Shown: positions 10,988-22,858 of the stretch, one piece after another
Numbering within the stretch: the stretch's first letter is position 1
Layout of the letters: the number at the start of each line of letters is the position of its first letter
Notes under the pieces: model-generated
Told to the model about the DNA's origin: nothing
Databases searched by the model: none
Seen by the model: only the letters and a program-made list of their open reading frames with translations
Made by a program: the position numbers and the translations under genes
Origin: Hygrophila difformis
Lineage: Eukaryota > Streptophyta > Magnoliopsida > Lamiales > Acanthaceae
Direction of reading: 5' to 3'
DNA length: 64,000 nt
Assembly (NCBI GenBank): GCA_030278955.1
Contig: JAOANR010000010.1
Location: 17,824,444 to 17,888,443, forward strand

Positions 10988-11883
10988 TGTTAGGTCAGTT
11001 TGGTGGGATAACCTGTAAACAATTCATGTAAACTGGATCAAACACCTTTCGTGGACAGTTTATTCAGTTTGAAATAAATAAGCAGCGGAATGAAAATAAA
11101 TTGAAAAGTAGTAAACAATCTCAAGGATTTGTTGACCCAGTTCGGCCTAAGCCTACGTCCGGGGGATACCAATCCAGGAAATTTCACTAAGTGTTCTTCA
11201 ATGATCCACGGTCAAAATAATAGTGAATAATACACCAAACTCCGATCTCCAAGCAGTTGAATTGTCGAACCAAAACGCTCCCTCGTTTTGGTGAAGATCT
11301 CCCTGACCTTGCTCCAATTCCTTGAAGGCTCCTTCTTCAAGTTACCGTTGGACGAAACCTGTTTGTGGATTCTCCTTGTAGAGTTGTTTCGGGTAAGCAC
11401 AAGTGTAGACGATTCCTTGAATGCTTTGATTGAATTCGTCAAGTTCAATAAATGTAACAATAGCACCTCGTCTAACCAATCACCCAAGGCAGTGTTGGTC
11501 GAAAGACTTCTTTCAAGATGGATGTAATTTAGAACACCGTGAAGGAATAGATGAATCACACACTCGAAAGGATTTTTGGCACGCGCAAAACTGATTGATT
11601 CAAAATTCGTACTCCTCACAAGCTCGGCCGCCCCTTTTGAAGTGATTCAAATCTCCATTCTAAGGAAATAAGATCTTGCCATAATACTCCTTCCTTAGAA
11701 TGGAGTTTCCCGGAATAGAAGATCTTGTTCCCATTCTCCTTGTGCATTCTCCGGGTAAGGGATTAGATAGCCGTTGGAAGATAATCCCATGCAGATTCGT
11801 CAGCTGATCTTCCCTAAAATAGTTTGTCGAATAGATATGCGGTTGGTTCAACAAAAGTAGTCCAGACATCAGTTGTGAACACA
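10988..11883 (-). repeat. 5-prime LTR of the Copia element
   Basis: Partner of the LTR at 6418-7299. On the minus strand it starts TGTGTTC and ends CCTAACA, next to the primer site. It contains the conserved CCCAGACGTAGG/CCGAACTGGGTCA segment shared with the LTR at 2.6-3.4 kb. Confidence 0.85.
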
Positions 11884-13388
11884 TTTGCTCAAAACTGGTT
11901 CCCAACACAAACCCTCCATCATCATATTCTACCCCCTTCATATTGACCAACCATTTGAATTCATTACATTGGAAGAAAATTCCAACAGCCTCTTTATTAC
12001 ACATCTCATCAATTATAAATTTAACATATAGCTAGTGATGAATGCAACTTGGGTTTATTTTTTATTAATTTTTTGTTTTACAACTTCGGGGCATGAATAG
12101 TTAAGTATTAGAACTATCTATTGTTTAAAATATTTTCAAAATTTCGGGTTTCGGAACACCTCGAAGCGAAATTTCACCTACTCGAAATTTCGTTCGAAAC
12201 TCGATAATTCCCGAAATTTGACCGAAATTTTCCGAAATTTCCCAAAAGTATTTTTTTTTAAAAAAATGTTTTTTTTCTAAATTTTAAAAATATATTTTTA
12301 AAAAAATTAGAATTTACGCTTGGACACATATTGATTATGTCATCCAATTAACTTATTTTCATAGATTAAGTCAAGATCATCTCAATTAACATGGTGCGTG
12401 ATATCAAATTATCAACCATATTATCAAAATATTGTATCATTGAATGAGTATTGTTAGCATATTACTAATTATAGAGCAACAAAGAGGATGAATTTTGAAA
12501 TATCTTCATTTTCATCCTCTCAGAATCTCAATGTGGTTTTCTTAAAAAAATTGCAAATATTTCCGGAATTTCATCCAAAATTTCAAATATTTTCGAAATT
12601 TCCGTAAATTTAAATATCCGATATAGACACCGATACCGATATTTAAAACCTTGGAACTATCAATCATTCACATTTATCAAGAAAACCCTATTCAATTGGT
12701 GGGGTTAAAATATGTTCCGATCTTGGTCATTAATTATATTATTCTCTAGTGGTCAGTAAACAAGTGTTGGCCAAGATGGTGTTGATTACTTAACTCGTTT
12801 GCTACTTGAGTAACACAATTTTAGGGTTTTTAATTGGCTATTGATTATCCATTTACTATAGTATTTAAATGAAATTAAATTGATTATTATACAATAACTA
12901 ACCCCATTGAGTATTGTATTCACATTTTTAAGAGTTCAATAATAGTGCCAGACTATATGTTAATAATGTCTTTTACCTATATAGTCACACATAATGATGA
13001 ATATAATGATAATTTTGAATTTTTTTGTCCATGATGATTAAGGCAATATTGATGGTTCGAATTCTATGATACGGTACATCTATCATCTTCATTCCTAGAT
13101 ACTTAAATTAATTATTTGATCGAAGATCTAACGTGGGTTTCAGAAGTGAATATATCAATACTACTGGACGTTGAGATGTTGAATGTTTTATACTTCAGTA
13201 ATAAATCAGACTTGAAATATTTGACTTGTCATACGAAATTAGCTTCCTACTATATCTAATCTCTATATATAATTACTTTAGTAGTAGTAGTGCAGTACTA
13301 TATTTGAAGAGCGCAAGTGAAAATCCTTTTAAATCTTAATTTCATTTTCATCCGTTAGATCACAAATTGCAATTGAAATTACGGCCGT
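11884..13388. other. Intergenic, with diffuse GAAATTTC-rich repeat
   Basis: No gene seen. Around 12130-12260 and 12540-12650 there are many CGAAATTT/AAATTTCG motifs in both orientations, ending in CGATACCGATATTTAAAACC, a degenerate plant repeat whose type I cannot name. The remainder is AT-rich unique-looking sequence. Confidence 0.4.
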
Positions 13389-13909
13389 GTGATTAAGATC
13401 CTGTTTGCACACTATAGGGTCGGATTTTCCCCGTATTGTCAATCTCTCATTCTCTCTTCTTCTGGAGTCCTCGTTCGGCCGAACACCCATCGTTCTCCTT
13501 TCGCCTACAAAAATTTCTGTTGCATCTCCTCACCAATGTCCCCAATTTTCCGTAGCTCCCCATCGCTGCTCATTGCCGATAAGAAAATAGCGTGCCGCCG
13601 AACTGCCACACTGCCGCCAATGTCGTCCCTTCCCCGCGAGCCCTGCTCGTCACGCCTTAGGCCTCCGCGCCCCTCTCTGCAAACTCGCCCAGTCCCGAAA
13701 TCCGTCCTGGAATCCCGGAAATTTCCTCTGATTCTGACGATTCCAATTCAGGGCCTTCCGACGTACACATTTACTCACGCTTATTGGCCTTTAGGTTTTT
13801 TGCTTGCTCCCTTTTCAATTTTAATCGATTTTTGCCCTTCGGTTTCCATCGTGTGTTGTCTTGTTCGAAAGTGTTGTTTCTCGTTTTGCTGTCATCTATT
13901 TATTTGGTT
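13389..13909 (+). other. Possible 5-prime exon region of an unrecognised host gene
   Basis: GC content rises sharply here and the plus strand has overlapping open frames rich in Ser, Pro and Arg (for example MSSLPREPCSSRLRPPRPS), as in the 5-prime exon or transit-peptide region of many plant genes. A Ser/Asp-rich reading (EISSDSDDSNSGPSD) lies in another frame. The start and the frame cannot be fixed. A long-LTR element is inserted immediately downstream, and exons compatible with the rest of a gene appear after it at 20460-21032, so this may be exon 1 of that gene with the element in intron 1. Confidence 0.35.
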
Positions 13910-13914
13910 GGACC

Positions 13915-16220
13915 TGTAATACCCACGATTTAGTCGATTTAAATCATGCTTAAAAAGAAATGGAATTAAATTCAAAGATCAAAAAGAATTTAAATTCCAA
14001 GAGCCCGTGAAGCCGGAAATAATTTAATTAAATAAATTATTGCATGGGAACCAATAGTTGATGAATTAGATTTCGAATACGAAATTAATTCGAGTTCGAA
14101 ATGAATTTAAAGTAGAAGTTTATAGTTTGAGAATAACCCGATATATAACCTCAAGAAAAATAGGTGGAGAAAGGCCCAAAAAGAGGGGGAAAAGGCCCAA
14201 TGGGATAGCATGGCCCGGCCTAGGCCAAGGCCGTGCGGTGGTGGCACTTCTTGTGCCGCTTCAGACAGCAGCGGCCTGGACGGGAATTTGCCACCCGACT
14301 CTGGATTTTACGCTGTTTGCTCCACTTCTTGCGTCCCAAGACTTCTCTAACTGATCCCTGGACGTGTGAGAGTGGTTAGGGGTTATAAAATATCCCGAAT
14401 CTAGCTCTTAGATACTTTTCAAACACCCCATATCACTTCCCACCTTCAAAATTCGAAAAAAAAAAAAAAACCCTAGTTGTGAGCATTTGAGGATGATTCC
14501 GGCGTAGAATAAGGCAAGTTGGACGAGATCCAACACTCCACACCCATAGGTTGGTGGTATGAGGAAGTTTCAATCCATATTTCATGTAATTTGGTCGATC
14601 ATTAGTTAACATTAGGTTTTTCTCTCTTATAATCATAAATCGGGACCGAAGAAAAGGAGACGAGGAGAATTGGACTTGCTCGGAGGTTCTGGAGGCCGTT
14701 CGAATAAAATCCAAGACCTAGATTTCATCTCCTGTAAGTTAGTTCTTACCATACCAATTTTGGAGATTGAAATCGGATGGTTTATGTAATAGAAGTGAAA
14801 TACATAAAATATGTCATTAGATAACTCACCTTGCGCGGTTTCGGAAATCTAATAACTCGGACCTTTTCGGAACTTAGCTACAAACTTGTTCCTAACACAC
14901 CAAAGAACATTGTGTAAAAATTTCATGAATTTTAGTCAATATTTGGACCCTAAATTTTCATTTGGTTTGTTCTGCGTTTCTATTAAATTCCGAAAATCTG
15001 ACAGGATTTTAATCCGAACTAAATCAGTTTTTTTCTACTAGATCCGGTCTGAACTAAACTTTGCAAAACAAATAAAAGTTGTAGATAATCATTTCTAGTT
15101 TATGCCAATAAATTTTCGTAATTTTTGAAGCCTGTTTGGTATGTCGAAAACTTGTTTTAAAACACCACCAAATCTATAAACTGACAGCATGTAGTTCTGT
15201 GAAGAATCTCAATTTTTTACTTAGATTCGTATCCTATTTTGAGAAACTTCATCTAATGTAAATCATTCGTATTGGTCTTATGAACTTATGAACTTACTGT
15301 ATAAATTTCATGACGTTCGTCTTAGAGACGGATTTTTAAAATCGGAAGGTGTAAACTGAGACGTAAACGTTTACTATATATGTTGAATTCGGATTTTTCT
15401 GAACTTATGGGTTGAAATTCCTATTAAAATGATAAAAATGATTTTTAAAAAAAATTCGTTACACTAGGTTGAGCTAGATCTCCACTTGCGAGTTAGGGGT
15501 GAATGCTCCGCAGGGTGTCTCTCTAACTGTTCAAGTCGTGCCTAGAGGGACGATGGTGATTTTGTGATGGCCTGCCAAAACGGCAGTTGAAATACATGGC
15601 CTGCCCAAACGGAAGTTGAAACACGAGTCTGCACTCTCGGGTGTATCTGTATGGGTTATCGAGGCTCCAGAGTGGTACTGTGTATGGCGGATACCAGGAT
15701 TGCTTCGGCAATACTGAAACTTGATACTTGATACTTGAGAAACTTGATACTATGATTGTGGCGTCCTCCTCTTGGTTAACGGGAATTAAAAGACTTAATT
15801 GTGCATTTTAATTATTTAAATATTCACATGCTTTTAAATTCTTGTCTACGCTTTTATTTAGGTTTTTCATTCAATGCATTTAGTATCTTGTCACCTTTTT
15901 AAATTACATCCACTCTTAAATTTTTGCATCGGGCTCGGGAAATAAAAACATTACCATTATGTTGCATCCTTTTTTATTAAACTTAAATTACTCACTGCGT
16001 TTTGGCAAGTCGGACCAATTTTATTTTCAGCTGCTATTTACTTTGAATAATACATGAGATAGACTATATTATTTTATTATTATTATATTGGGCTTGTTTT
16101 TAAAATATTTTCTAAAATACCTCAGCCTTGTATCTCTCAAGTGAGCTCGAATGAGTCGTGTCTCGTTTGATAGGTGTGGGGTAGCATCCCGACATGTGTT
16201 ATCAAAACCGGGGTGTTACA
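13915..16220 (+). repeat. Left LTR of the long-LTR element
   Basis: Highly similar to 17396-19980. It lacks about 200 bp present in the right LTR at about 19407-19617, deleted between short GCA-containing direct repeats, and also lacks the long ATT microsatellite. These differences account for the length gap. Confidence 0.8.
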
Positions 16221-17395
16221 AGTTGATATCAAAGCCATGTATATTTTAAAGCTATTATTTTAAAGAGACCAAATTTTTAAACCCAAATTTTTAATAGCCC
16301 AAGTTTCTAAAGCCCAAATATTTCTAAGCCCAAATTTTTAACCCACTACCTGTACTTTATTTAGAGCCCGAAGTTTATTATTTTGGGCCCAATATAGTGG
16401 CCCGATGATTTTAATCATTATTTTAAAACTATAAAGTATTATTTCCATGGAATGAATTTCATTTTTAAAATCCATGGAAAAGTAAATATATATGTATATA
16501 CATTGCATAAAATATTTTCGAGAGGTCGCATATGCATATATATATACATACATATTATGCTAACCTTTCTAAGTGAATTATATGTGTTAAATAACGCTCT
16601 TATTTTAGATTTCGGCTTGACATCGACTTAGAAGTACTAACTTGAGACTAATCTTGCCTTAGTCTTAGATCTAGATCACCTATGCTTATCGCACCTGTAT
16701 ATGTCTTTGTCATTCCTATAATGTAGATCTTTACCAGTACGTTATATATTGACTTATCGAGGAACCTTACTGAATATGAGGGTTGAGTACCCATTTGGAT
16801 TTAAGATGGAGTTGGCTAAGAATTTGGATTGAGAGAAATATTCCTTGAGAATTTTGGACATTAAAGAATGGTCATTGGACTTAGTCGATGAATATGGTGA
16901 GGGTACCATGCCATGTTGAACCAAATAGTGAGGAGGCTAACAATGGCGTCCCTCCAAATGTAGAAAACCTAGAAGTATTAACTTGGGGATTCAATTACCT
17001 TTGGGAAAAGGGGTATAATACTCAAAGAGGTATGGTGAAATCCCCATAACAATTAAAAAAAAAAATTGAATTCTTTTCGAAACCTAGTAGAATTGATCTT
17101 AGAAACTTTGATTCGGAACCGATATGAGGCAAAGATACTTGAATTGTTTTTTAAGATCAATTCATTGGCAGTTATGGGAACATAACTGAAGCCCTAAAGG
17201 GGAGAGGATGTGATACCCCGTAAGAAGTCGTCAAGCATTGAGGTGAAAATTTATTTTTTAGGACCTCAATATTTTTGTGCGTGCAACTGCTTGTCCACGT
17301 TGAATTAGCGCAATGCGAATAATTTTATTCTTGGCATTACCATTTCGAGTATGACAGAACTTCAAGGACAAAGTTGATTTCTAAGGAGGGTAGAC

Positions 17396-19761
17396 TGTAA
17401 TACCCACGATTTAGTCGCATTTAAATCACGTTTAAAAAGAAATGGAATTAAATTCAAAGATAAAAAAGAATTTAAATTGCAAGAGCCCGTGAAGTCGGAA
17501 ATAATTTAATTAAATAAATTATTGCACGGGATCCAATATTTGACCAATTCAAGATTTCAAATACGAAATTAGTTCGAGTTCGAAATGAATTTAAAAGAGG
17601 AGTTTATGGTCCGAGAATAACCCGATAAATAAGCCCAAGAAAAATAGATGGAGAAAGGCCAAAAAGAGGGGGAAAAAAGCCAATGGGATAGCACGGTCCG
17701 GCCCAGGCCCAGGCCGCACGGTGGCCGCGCGGTCTGTGTCAAAACCGCGCCGCTTCAGACAGCAACTGCCCGAACGGGATTTGGCCACCCGGCTCCAGAT
17801 TTTTCGCCATTTGCTCACTTCTTGCGCCCAAGACTTCTCCAACTGATCCCTGGACGTGTGAGAGTGGTTAGGAGTTATAAATACCCCAAATCTAGCTCCT
17901 AGATACTTTTCAAACACCCCATATCACTTCTCACCTTCAAAATTCGGAAAAAACCTTAGTTGTGAGCATTTGAGGACGATTCCGACGGAGAATAAGGAAA
18001 GTTGGACGAGATCCAACACTCCACAGCCGTAGGTTGGTGGTATGAGGAAGTTTCAATCCATATTTCATGTAATTTGGTCGATCATAGAGTTAACATTAGG
18101 TTTTTCTCTCTTATAATCATAAATCGGGACTGAAGAGAAGGAGATGAGGAGAATTGGACTTGCTCAGAGGTTCCGGAGACCGTCCGAACAAAATCCAAGA
18201 CCCTAGATCTCATCTCCTATAAGTTAATTCTTACCATACCAATTTTGGAGATTTAAATTGGATGGTTTAGGTAATAGAAGTGAAACACATAAAATCTATC
18301 ATTAGAGAACTCACCCCGCGCGGTTTCTAAAATCTGATAACTCGGACCTCTTCGGATCTTCAAATGGAAAAATGTAAAACTACAAACTTGTTCCTAACAC
18401 ACCAAAGAAAATTTTGTAAAAATTTCACGAATTTTAGTCGATATTTGGACCCTAAAATTTTATCTGGTTTGTTCTACGTTTCTGTTAAATCAAAAAATAT
18501 GACAAGTTTATAATCCAAACTAAATCAGTGTTTTTATACTAGATCCGGTCCGAAAGTTGTAATAATCATGTCTAGTTTATGCCCATAAATTTTCGTAATT
18601 TTTGAAGCCCGCTTGGTATGTCGAAAACTCGTTTTAAAACACTTCGCCAAATCTGTAAACTGACAGCACGTAGTTCTGTGAAAGATCTCGATTTTTTTAC
18701 TTAGGTTCGTATCCTATTTTGAGATACTTCATCTAATGTAAATCGTTCATATTGGTCTTATGAACTTACTGTATAAAATTTCATGGCATTCGTCTTAGAA
18801 ACGGATTTTTAAAATCGAAAGGCGTAAACTGAGACGTGAACGTTTACTATATATGTTGAATTCAGATTTTTCTAATCTTATGGGTTGAAATCCCTATTAA
18901 AATAATAAAAATTATTTTTTTTTAAAAAAAAACCCCGTTACACTAGGTTGAGCTAGATCTCCACTTGCGAGTTAGGGGGTGAGTACTCCGCAGACTGCCC
19001 CTCTAACTGTTCACGTCGTGCCTAGATGGACGATGGTGATTTTGTGATGGCCTGCCAAAACGGCAGTTGAAATACATGGCCTGCCCAAACGACAGTTGAA
19101 ACACGAGTCTGCACTCTTGGTTGTATCCGTATGGGTTACCGAGGCTCCGGAGTAGTACTGTGTATGGCGGATACCAGGATTGCTTCGGCAATACTGAAAC
19201 TTGATACTTGATATTTAGAAACTTGATACTATGATTGTGGCGTCCTCCTCTTGGTTAACGGGAACTAAAAGACTTAATTGTGCATTTTAATTATTTTAAT
19301 TATTCACATGCTTTTAAATCCTTGTCTGCGCTTTTATTTAGGTTTTTCATTCAATGCATTTAGTATCTTATCACCTTTTTAAATTACATCCACTCTTAAA
19401 TTTTTGCAATTTAAATTCTTATGAATTATTCAGTCAAATCCTATTTCGATATTATGTTAAAACTGAGCATGATTAAAAAGGTAAATTTTTATTAATTAAA
19501 TTTTTAAACCCAATATTGCTATGTTAGGAATTAACTTGCTTAGTATTTTATATACTGATAAAACGTTGCTATTTTCTTTTTTAGAATATGGAGATATGGC
19601 ATAAGCATTTACATGCATCGGGCTCGGAAAATAAAAACATTACCATTATGTTGCATCCTTTTTTATTAAACTTAAATTACTCACTGTGTTTTGACCATGT
19701 CAGCCCAATTTTATTTTCCGCTGCTATTTACTCTGAATAATGAATGAGATAGACTAAATTA

Positions 19762-19843
<82 letters not shown>

Positions 19844-19980
19844 ATATTGGGCTTGTTTTTAAACTATTTTCTGAAATACCTCAGCCTTGCATTTGTCATG
19901 TGAGCTCGAATGAGTCGTGTCTCGTTTGGGAGGTGTGGCGGTAGCATCCCGGCTTGGGTTATCAAAATCGGGGTGTTACA
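17396..19980 (+). repeat. Right LTR of the long-LTR element
   Basis: Begins TGTAATACCCACG exactly like the left LTR and ends GGGTGTTACA. Carries the segment missing in the left LTR and an expanded ATT microsatellite at 19765-19842. Confidence 0.8.
19765..19842. repeat. ATT microsatellite, about 26 units
   Basis: Uninterrupted run of ATT triplets inside the right LTR. The left LTR has only a few units at the same place (about 16075), so expansion happened after insertion. Confidence 0.95.
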
Positions 19981-20459
19981 GGACTTGTGCATTTTTACTG
20001 TTTACCTTGTTCTTTATATGCTATGGCATATGGATATCATTGTTAATTGTGTGGAAACGGAAGTAATATCTCTTTAGTTTTCAATACTTTGTGCACGCCG
20101 GTCCCTCTCAAATGTGAATGAACCATAAGCCTTTCAAGGTGCATAACTAATGCCCACATTGTGTTTTCCATAATGTCTGCATTTTCCAGCTTATTTATTC
20201 TGTTGTTATATCTAATTGTTGCTAAGGCCTCTTTCCTGTGCTGTGGATTGTAGACACGAAGCTGTTAATATATTGCATTACTCTTTCTGTTAGGCTATGT
20301 ATCTATTTTGGATCAATTGATTTGGGTCAGTTCATGTTGCCTGCTATGATTCCCAATCTGTTGGTGTTAGTGTTGTTGCATTAGTTGTGCTTTTCTTTAA
20401 TTATCTTCAAAATCGTGTCATCGCCTTGAGGTTGCTTTCTTTCCATGTCCGTTTCACAG

Positions 20460-21032
20460 GCCAAATCACCGGTATCCTTAGTAGCCCGGAGCTCTCCTGG
20501 TAAGAAGAGTTGAGTTAATTCTCCTCATAGGTCACAACTTCATCCAGTTCCTCCCTTCTCACTTTGGTGATCTCGATGTTGCAGCTGTCGCATGTGGTGC
20601 AGGTCGTGCAATTGGTAACGAGGTAACTATTGTTTTCCGAAACATATGACTACTGTGCAAGATATAATTAACATTTAGCACAAAAACGATATATTGAATT
20701 TTAAATAAATTAATCATCAAGGGATATATTTATCCTCTGATGTCCCACATACTAAACATGCCCTAAGAGTTACTTTGCTACTCTAGAATGTTCTCATTGT
20801 GCATTCAGGCTTTGTTGTAGACATTTTATTTCTCATTAACCATTCCTTGTAATTTACTCTTTACTCTTATAGGATGAGGGGACTCAAGTGTGCATTGTTG
20901 CCATGGATCAAAATCTGGAACATGGGCCATCTGGAACGTTCATCGTACCAGTTCTTGCTACCATGCCAATTGTCTTACTACCACTTAATGGTAGTTTGGT
21001 TGGTTGGGCTTATTCGGGGCATTAAAATGTCT
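20460..21032 (+). CDS. Unrecognised conserved-looking gene, last three exons
   Basis: Three pieces join in one frame with GT-AG borders: exon 20460-20501 (AKSPVSLVARSSP), exon 20530-20623 (GHNFIQFLPSHFGD, DVAAVACGAGRAIGNE) and exon 20873-21032 (TQVCIVAMDQNLEHGPSG, then the hydrophobic TFIVPVLATMPIVLLP and WAYSGH stop). The phases agree (1 then 0), which argues for a real gene. The last exon holds one likely membrane helix. I do not recognise the family. Upstream exons may be at 13.4-13.8 kb with the 6-kb retroelement in the intron; that link is inferred from position only. Confidence 0.45.
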
Positions 21033-21213
21033 TCACTAGCATCATGCCCAAAGGAATATTGCTTTCATGCCAGAGCATTTCGCAAAAGATGCCAGACTTG
21101 CTAATTTTTTCTTCGCGAATTCCGAGAGCATTAGATAGGGTTTTGCTAGTATGATGCTAATTTATTTATTTATTTTATTTCACTTTTTATTTTTCCTTAT
21201 GAGATCTTTATTA

Positions 21214-21473
21214 CTTCCTCCGTCTCACTCATTTTGTTATAAATCATTTTTTGACACTATTTACTGTTTAACTTTGATTCAAATTTTTATCATAGTTATA
21301 TAAGAAAAAACATAGTCAAGTGAGATTTTGTTAGATTCGTCTAATCTTGTAGTTTTAGACAAACAACTTTTTATAACTTTTCGTTGTACAAAATTTAAGT
21401 TATTAACCGTTAAAAATGTGCATCGACATGCGTGTCGAAAGGGTTTGTAACAATTAAAATGAGACGGAGGAAG
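21214..21473. mobile_element. Stowaway MITE, complete
   Basis: Starts CTTCCTCCGTCTCA and ends with its perfect reverse complement, flanked by TA on both sides (21212-21213, 21474-21475), the Stowaway/Tc1-mariner target. Length 260 bp, no ORF. Best-preserved copy together with 56910-57168. Confidence 0.85.
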
Positions 21474-21754
21474 TATCATCTTTTGGTGCTTGATGAACCA
21501 CATGCTTCCTGTGCATCTTGTTGGATGCCACTATGGAAGTATATTTTGATCAAACTCATTGCCACTATGGAGTAATAAAGCATCTCCTTAATCCTTGCAA
21601 CGATTATTTAATAAAAATGTCTACCCGTTCAATAATCAATACAATCCTACATCTATGAAACACCAAAAGTTCAAGTCGCTGATGATTTATACTTCACATG
21701 AAATTTTTTATTATTCTGTGTCTCATGTCTTAATTTTGTAATGATATCATCTCA

Positions 21755-22543
21755 ATGGGGGTATTCCGGCCACAGCCTGAGGGTCGTATACCCCCGCCTG
21801 CGTGGGGTGTCTTATGCATTGAGGTGGCACCTCGGCTTGAGCACGATCACGAGCTGCGGTTGACGACGATGGACACTCCTTGGCGTGAGCTCACTCAGAT
21901 ATGGTTAGGGCGCGTCCGGCCGATTACCTGGAGCCATATCGTCCTAGATCATGTCTATGAGACCATTTGCTTTATCGCCCGAGGCGGTAGGGTAAATGTT
22001 AGAGCTTGTATTGAGGACAATCTGAGGGGTATGCGTCGAGGACGAGGGAGTAGGGTGATCACTCATGTTCACCTTGTTTGTGGTTTGTGTGCGACTCAGG
22101 GGATCCGTACGACACCGGAGACGGATCCTTACAAGTTAGCTGCTGTTGATTATTACCGTGTCCCTACCTACACTGCTCGACGCAATGTCTTGCGGCGCGG
22201 AGCTCCTCGGGTTGTCCTTCGCCCGGAGCCCGATGATGGTGGTTTGATCCTAGTTGTTCCCCCTGGGCAGCCACCTCCACCTCCCGTGGTTCCCCAGCAG
22301 GGTCCGGAGATGCCGCAGATACTTCAGATGATGCAGGGTATGCAGCTTAGTATAGATGCTGGGTTCGCAGCCGGGCAGGCTCGTTATGATGCTTTGGATG
22401 CCAGGATGGATCTATACCAGGCTCGCATGGATACGATCACTACGGGGCAGCTGGAGCAGCAGGCCACCATGACCGACATGTATGCCTACATGCGTCAGAT
22501 GGACGAGTATATGCGTCGTCAGTTTCCGCCTCCCAACCAGTGA
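21755..22543 (+). CDS. Intact TE-like ORF with Pro-rich hinge and Gln/Met-rich C-terminus
   Basis: 262 codons without interruption. Begins MGVFRPQPEGRIPP; the middle reads LGRVRPITWSHIVLDHVYET then HVHLVCGLCATQGI, a Pro-rich hinge (PPGQPPPPPVVPQQ) follows and the C-terminus is amphipathic (MRQMDEYMRRQFPPPNQ). The layout resembles the plant transposon protein / retroelement ORF1 proteins found in Gypsy and Sirevirus-like elements, but I cannot place it firmly. A stop in frame lies just upstream of the Met, so the start is reasonable. The GC content and codon use differ from the AT-rich surroundings. No LTR was found next to it on this strand. Confidence 0.5.
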   Translation: MGVFRPQPEGRIPPPAWGVLCIEVAPRLEHDHELRLTTMDTPWRELTQIWLGRVRPITWSHIVLDHVYETICFIARGGRVNVRACIEDNLRGMRRGRGSRVITHVHLVCGLCATQGIRTTPETDPYKLAAVDYYRVPTYTARRNVLRRGAPRVVLRPEPDDGGLILVVPPGQPPPPPVVPQQGPEMPQILQMMQGMQLSIDAGFAAGQARYDALDARMDLYQARMDTITTGQLEQQATMTDMYAYMRQMDEYMRRQFPPPNQ

Positions 22544-22858
22544 TCTTTCATCTCTGCATCTCCATTTAGGGCTCGTAGTAGTAGTATTCTGTTCGGTTGT
22601 TTTTCTATGAGACTGTATGACGATGATCTTGCTGACTGTGTTTAGTAGTTTATGCTTTCGTTGTATCATTGCTTAGTTGTTTGGTTTAACTGTTGTCTTT
22701 TTAGAAGAAATGTGGTTGAACCATTCTGTCCTAATTCTATGGTTTCACATTTTTTTTTTAAGAATCAAACTTGTATTTTATTCCTTAAAAGAAATTTGAT
22801 ACAAGTAATAGGATGCGCAAAATAGATGTACTATCTAAGACAAAATATCTAAAAAGAT

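Larger units (their letters stand above)
6418..11883 (-). mobile_element. Copia retrotransposon with both LTRs and internal deletion
   Basis: Two LTRs of 882 bp (6418-7299) and 896 bp (10988-11883) flank gag, protease, integrase and a stub of reverse transcriptase, all on the minus strand. The primer site next to the 5-prime LTR reads TGGTATCAGAGC, complementary to initiator tRNA-Met. Reverse transcriptase and RNase H are almost wholly deleted: the frame runs from the start of RT straight into the 3-prime LTR. Flanking 5-mers (CAAAC left, TTTGC right) do not match, so target duplications were lost or the ends came from different copies. LTRs are very similar by eye, suggesting a fairly recent insertion. 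Confidence 0.85.
13915..19980 (+). mobile_element. Long-LTR non-autonomous retroelement (LARD-like)
   Basis: Starts TGTAATACC and ends GGTGTTACA, flanked by GGACC (13910-13914) and GGACT (19981-19985), a 5-bp target duplication with one mismatch. LTRs are 2306 bp (13915-16220) and 2585 bp (17396-19980); the 1.2-kb interior has no protein motif. The primer-site position reads TGATATCAAAGC, a mutated form of the tRNA-Met site, and a purine tract AAGGAGGG precedes the right LTR. Large LTRs with a non-coding interior fit a large retrotransposon derivative mobilised by another element. It is related to the element at 22.75-26.4 kb, which keeps an ORF. Confidence 0.8.

Noticed and set aside
13389..13919. 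176-codon ORF as a complete gene
   Set aside because: It runs into the LTR element and has no recognisable domain; treated as a possible 5-prime exon region only.
15523..15711. ORFs at 15523-15711 and 19003-19191 as a repeated gene
   Set aside because: They are matching positions of the two LTRs of the 13.9-20.0 kb element and lie on the antisense strand; no protein family signature.
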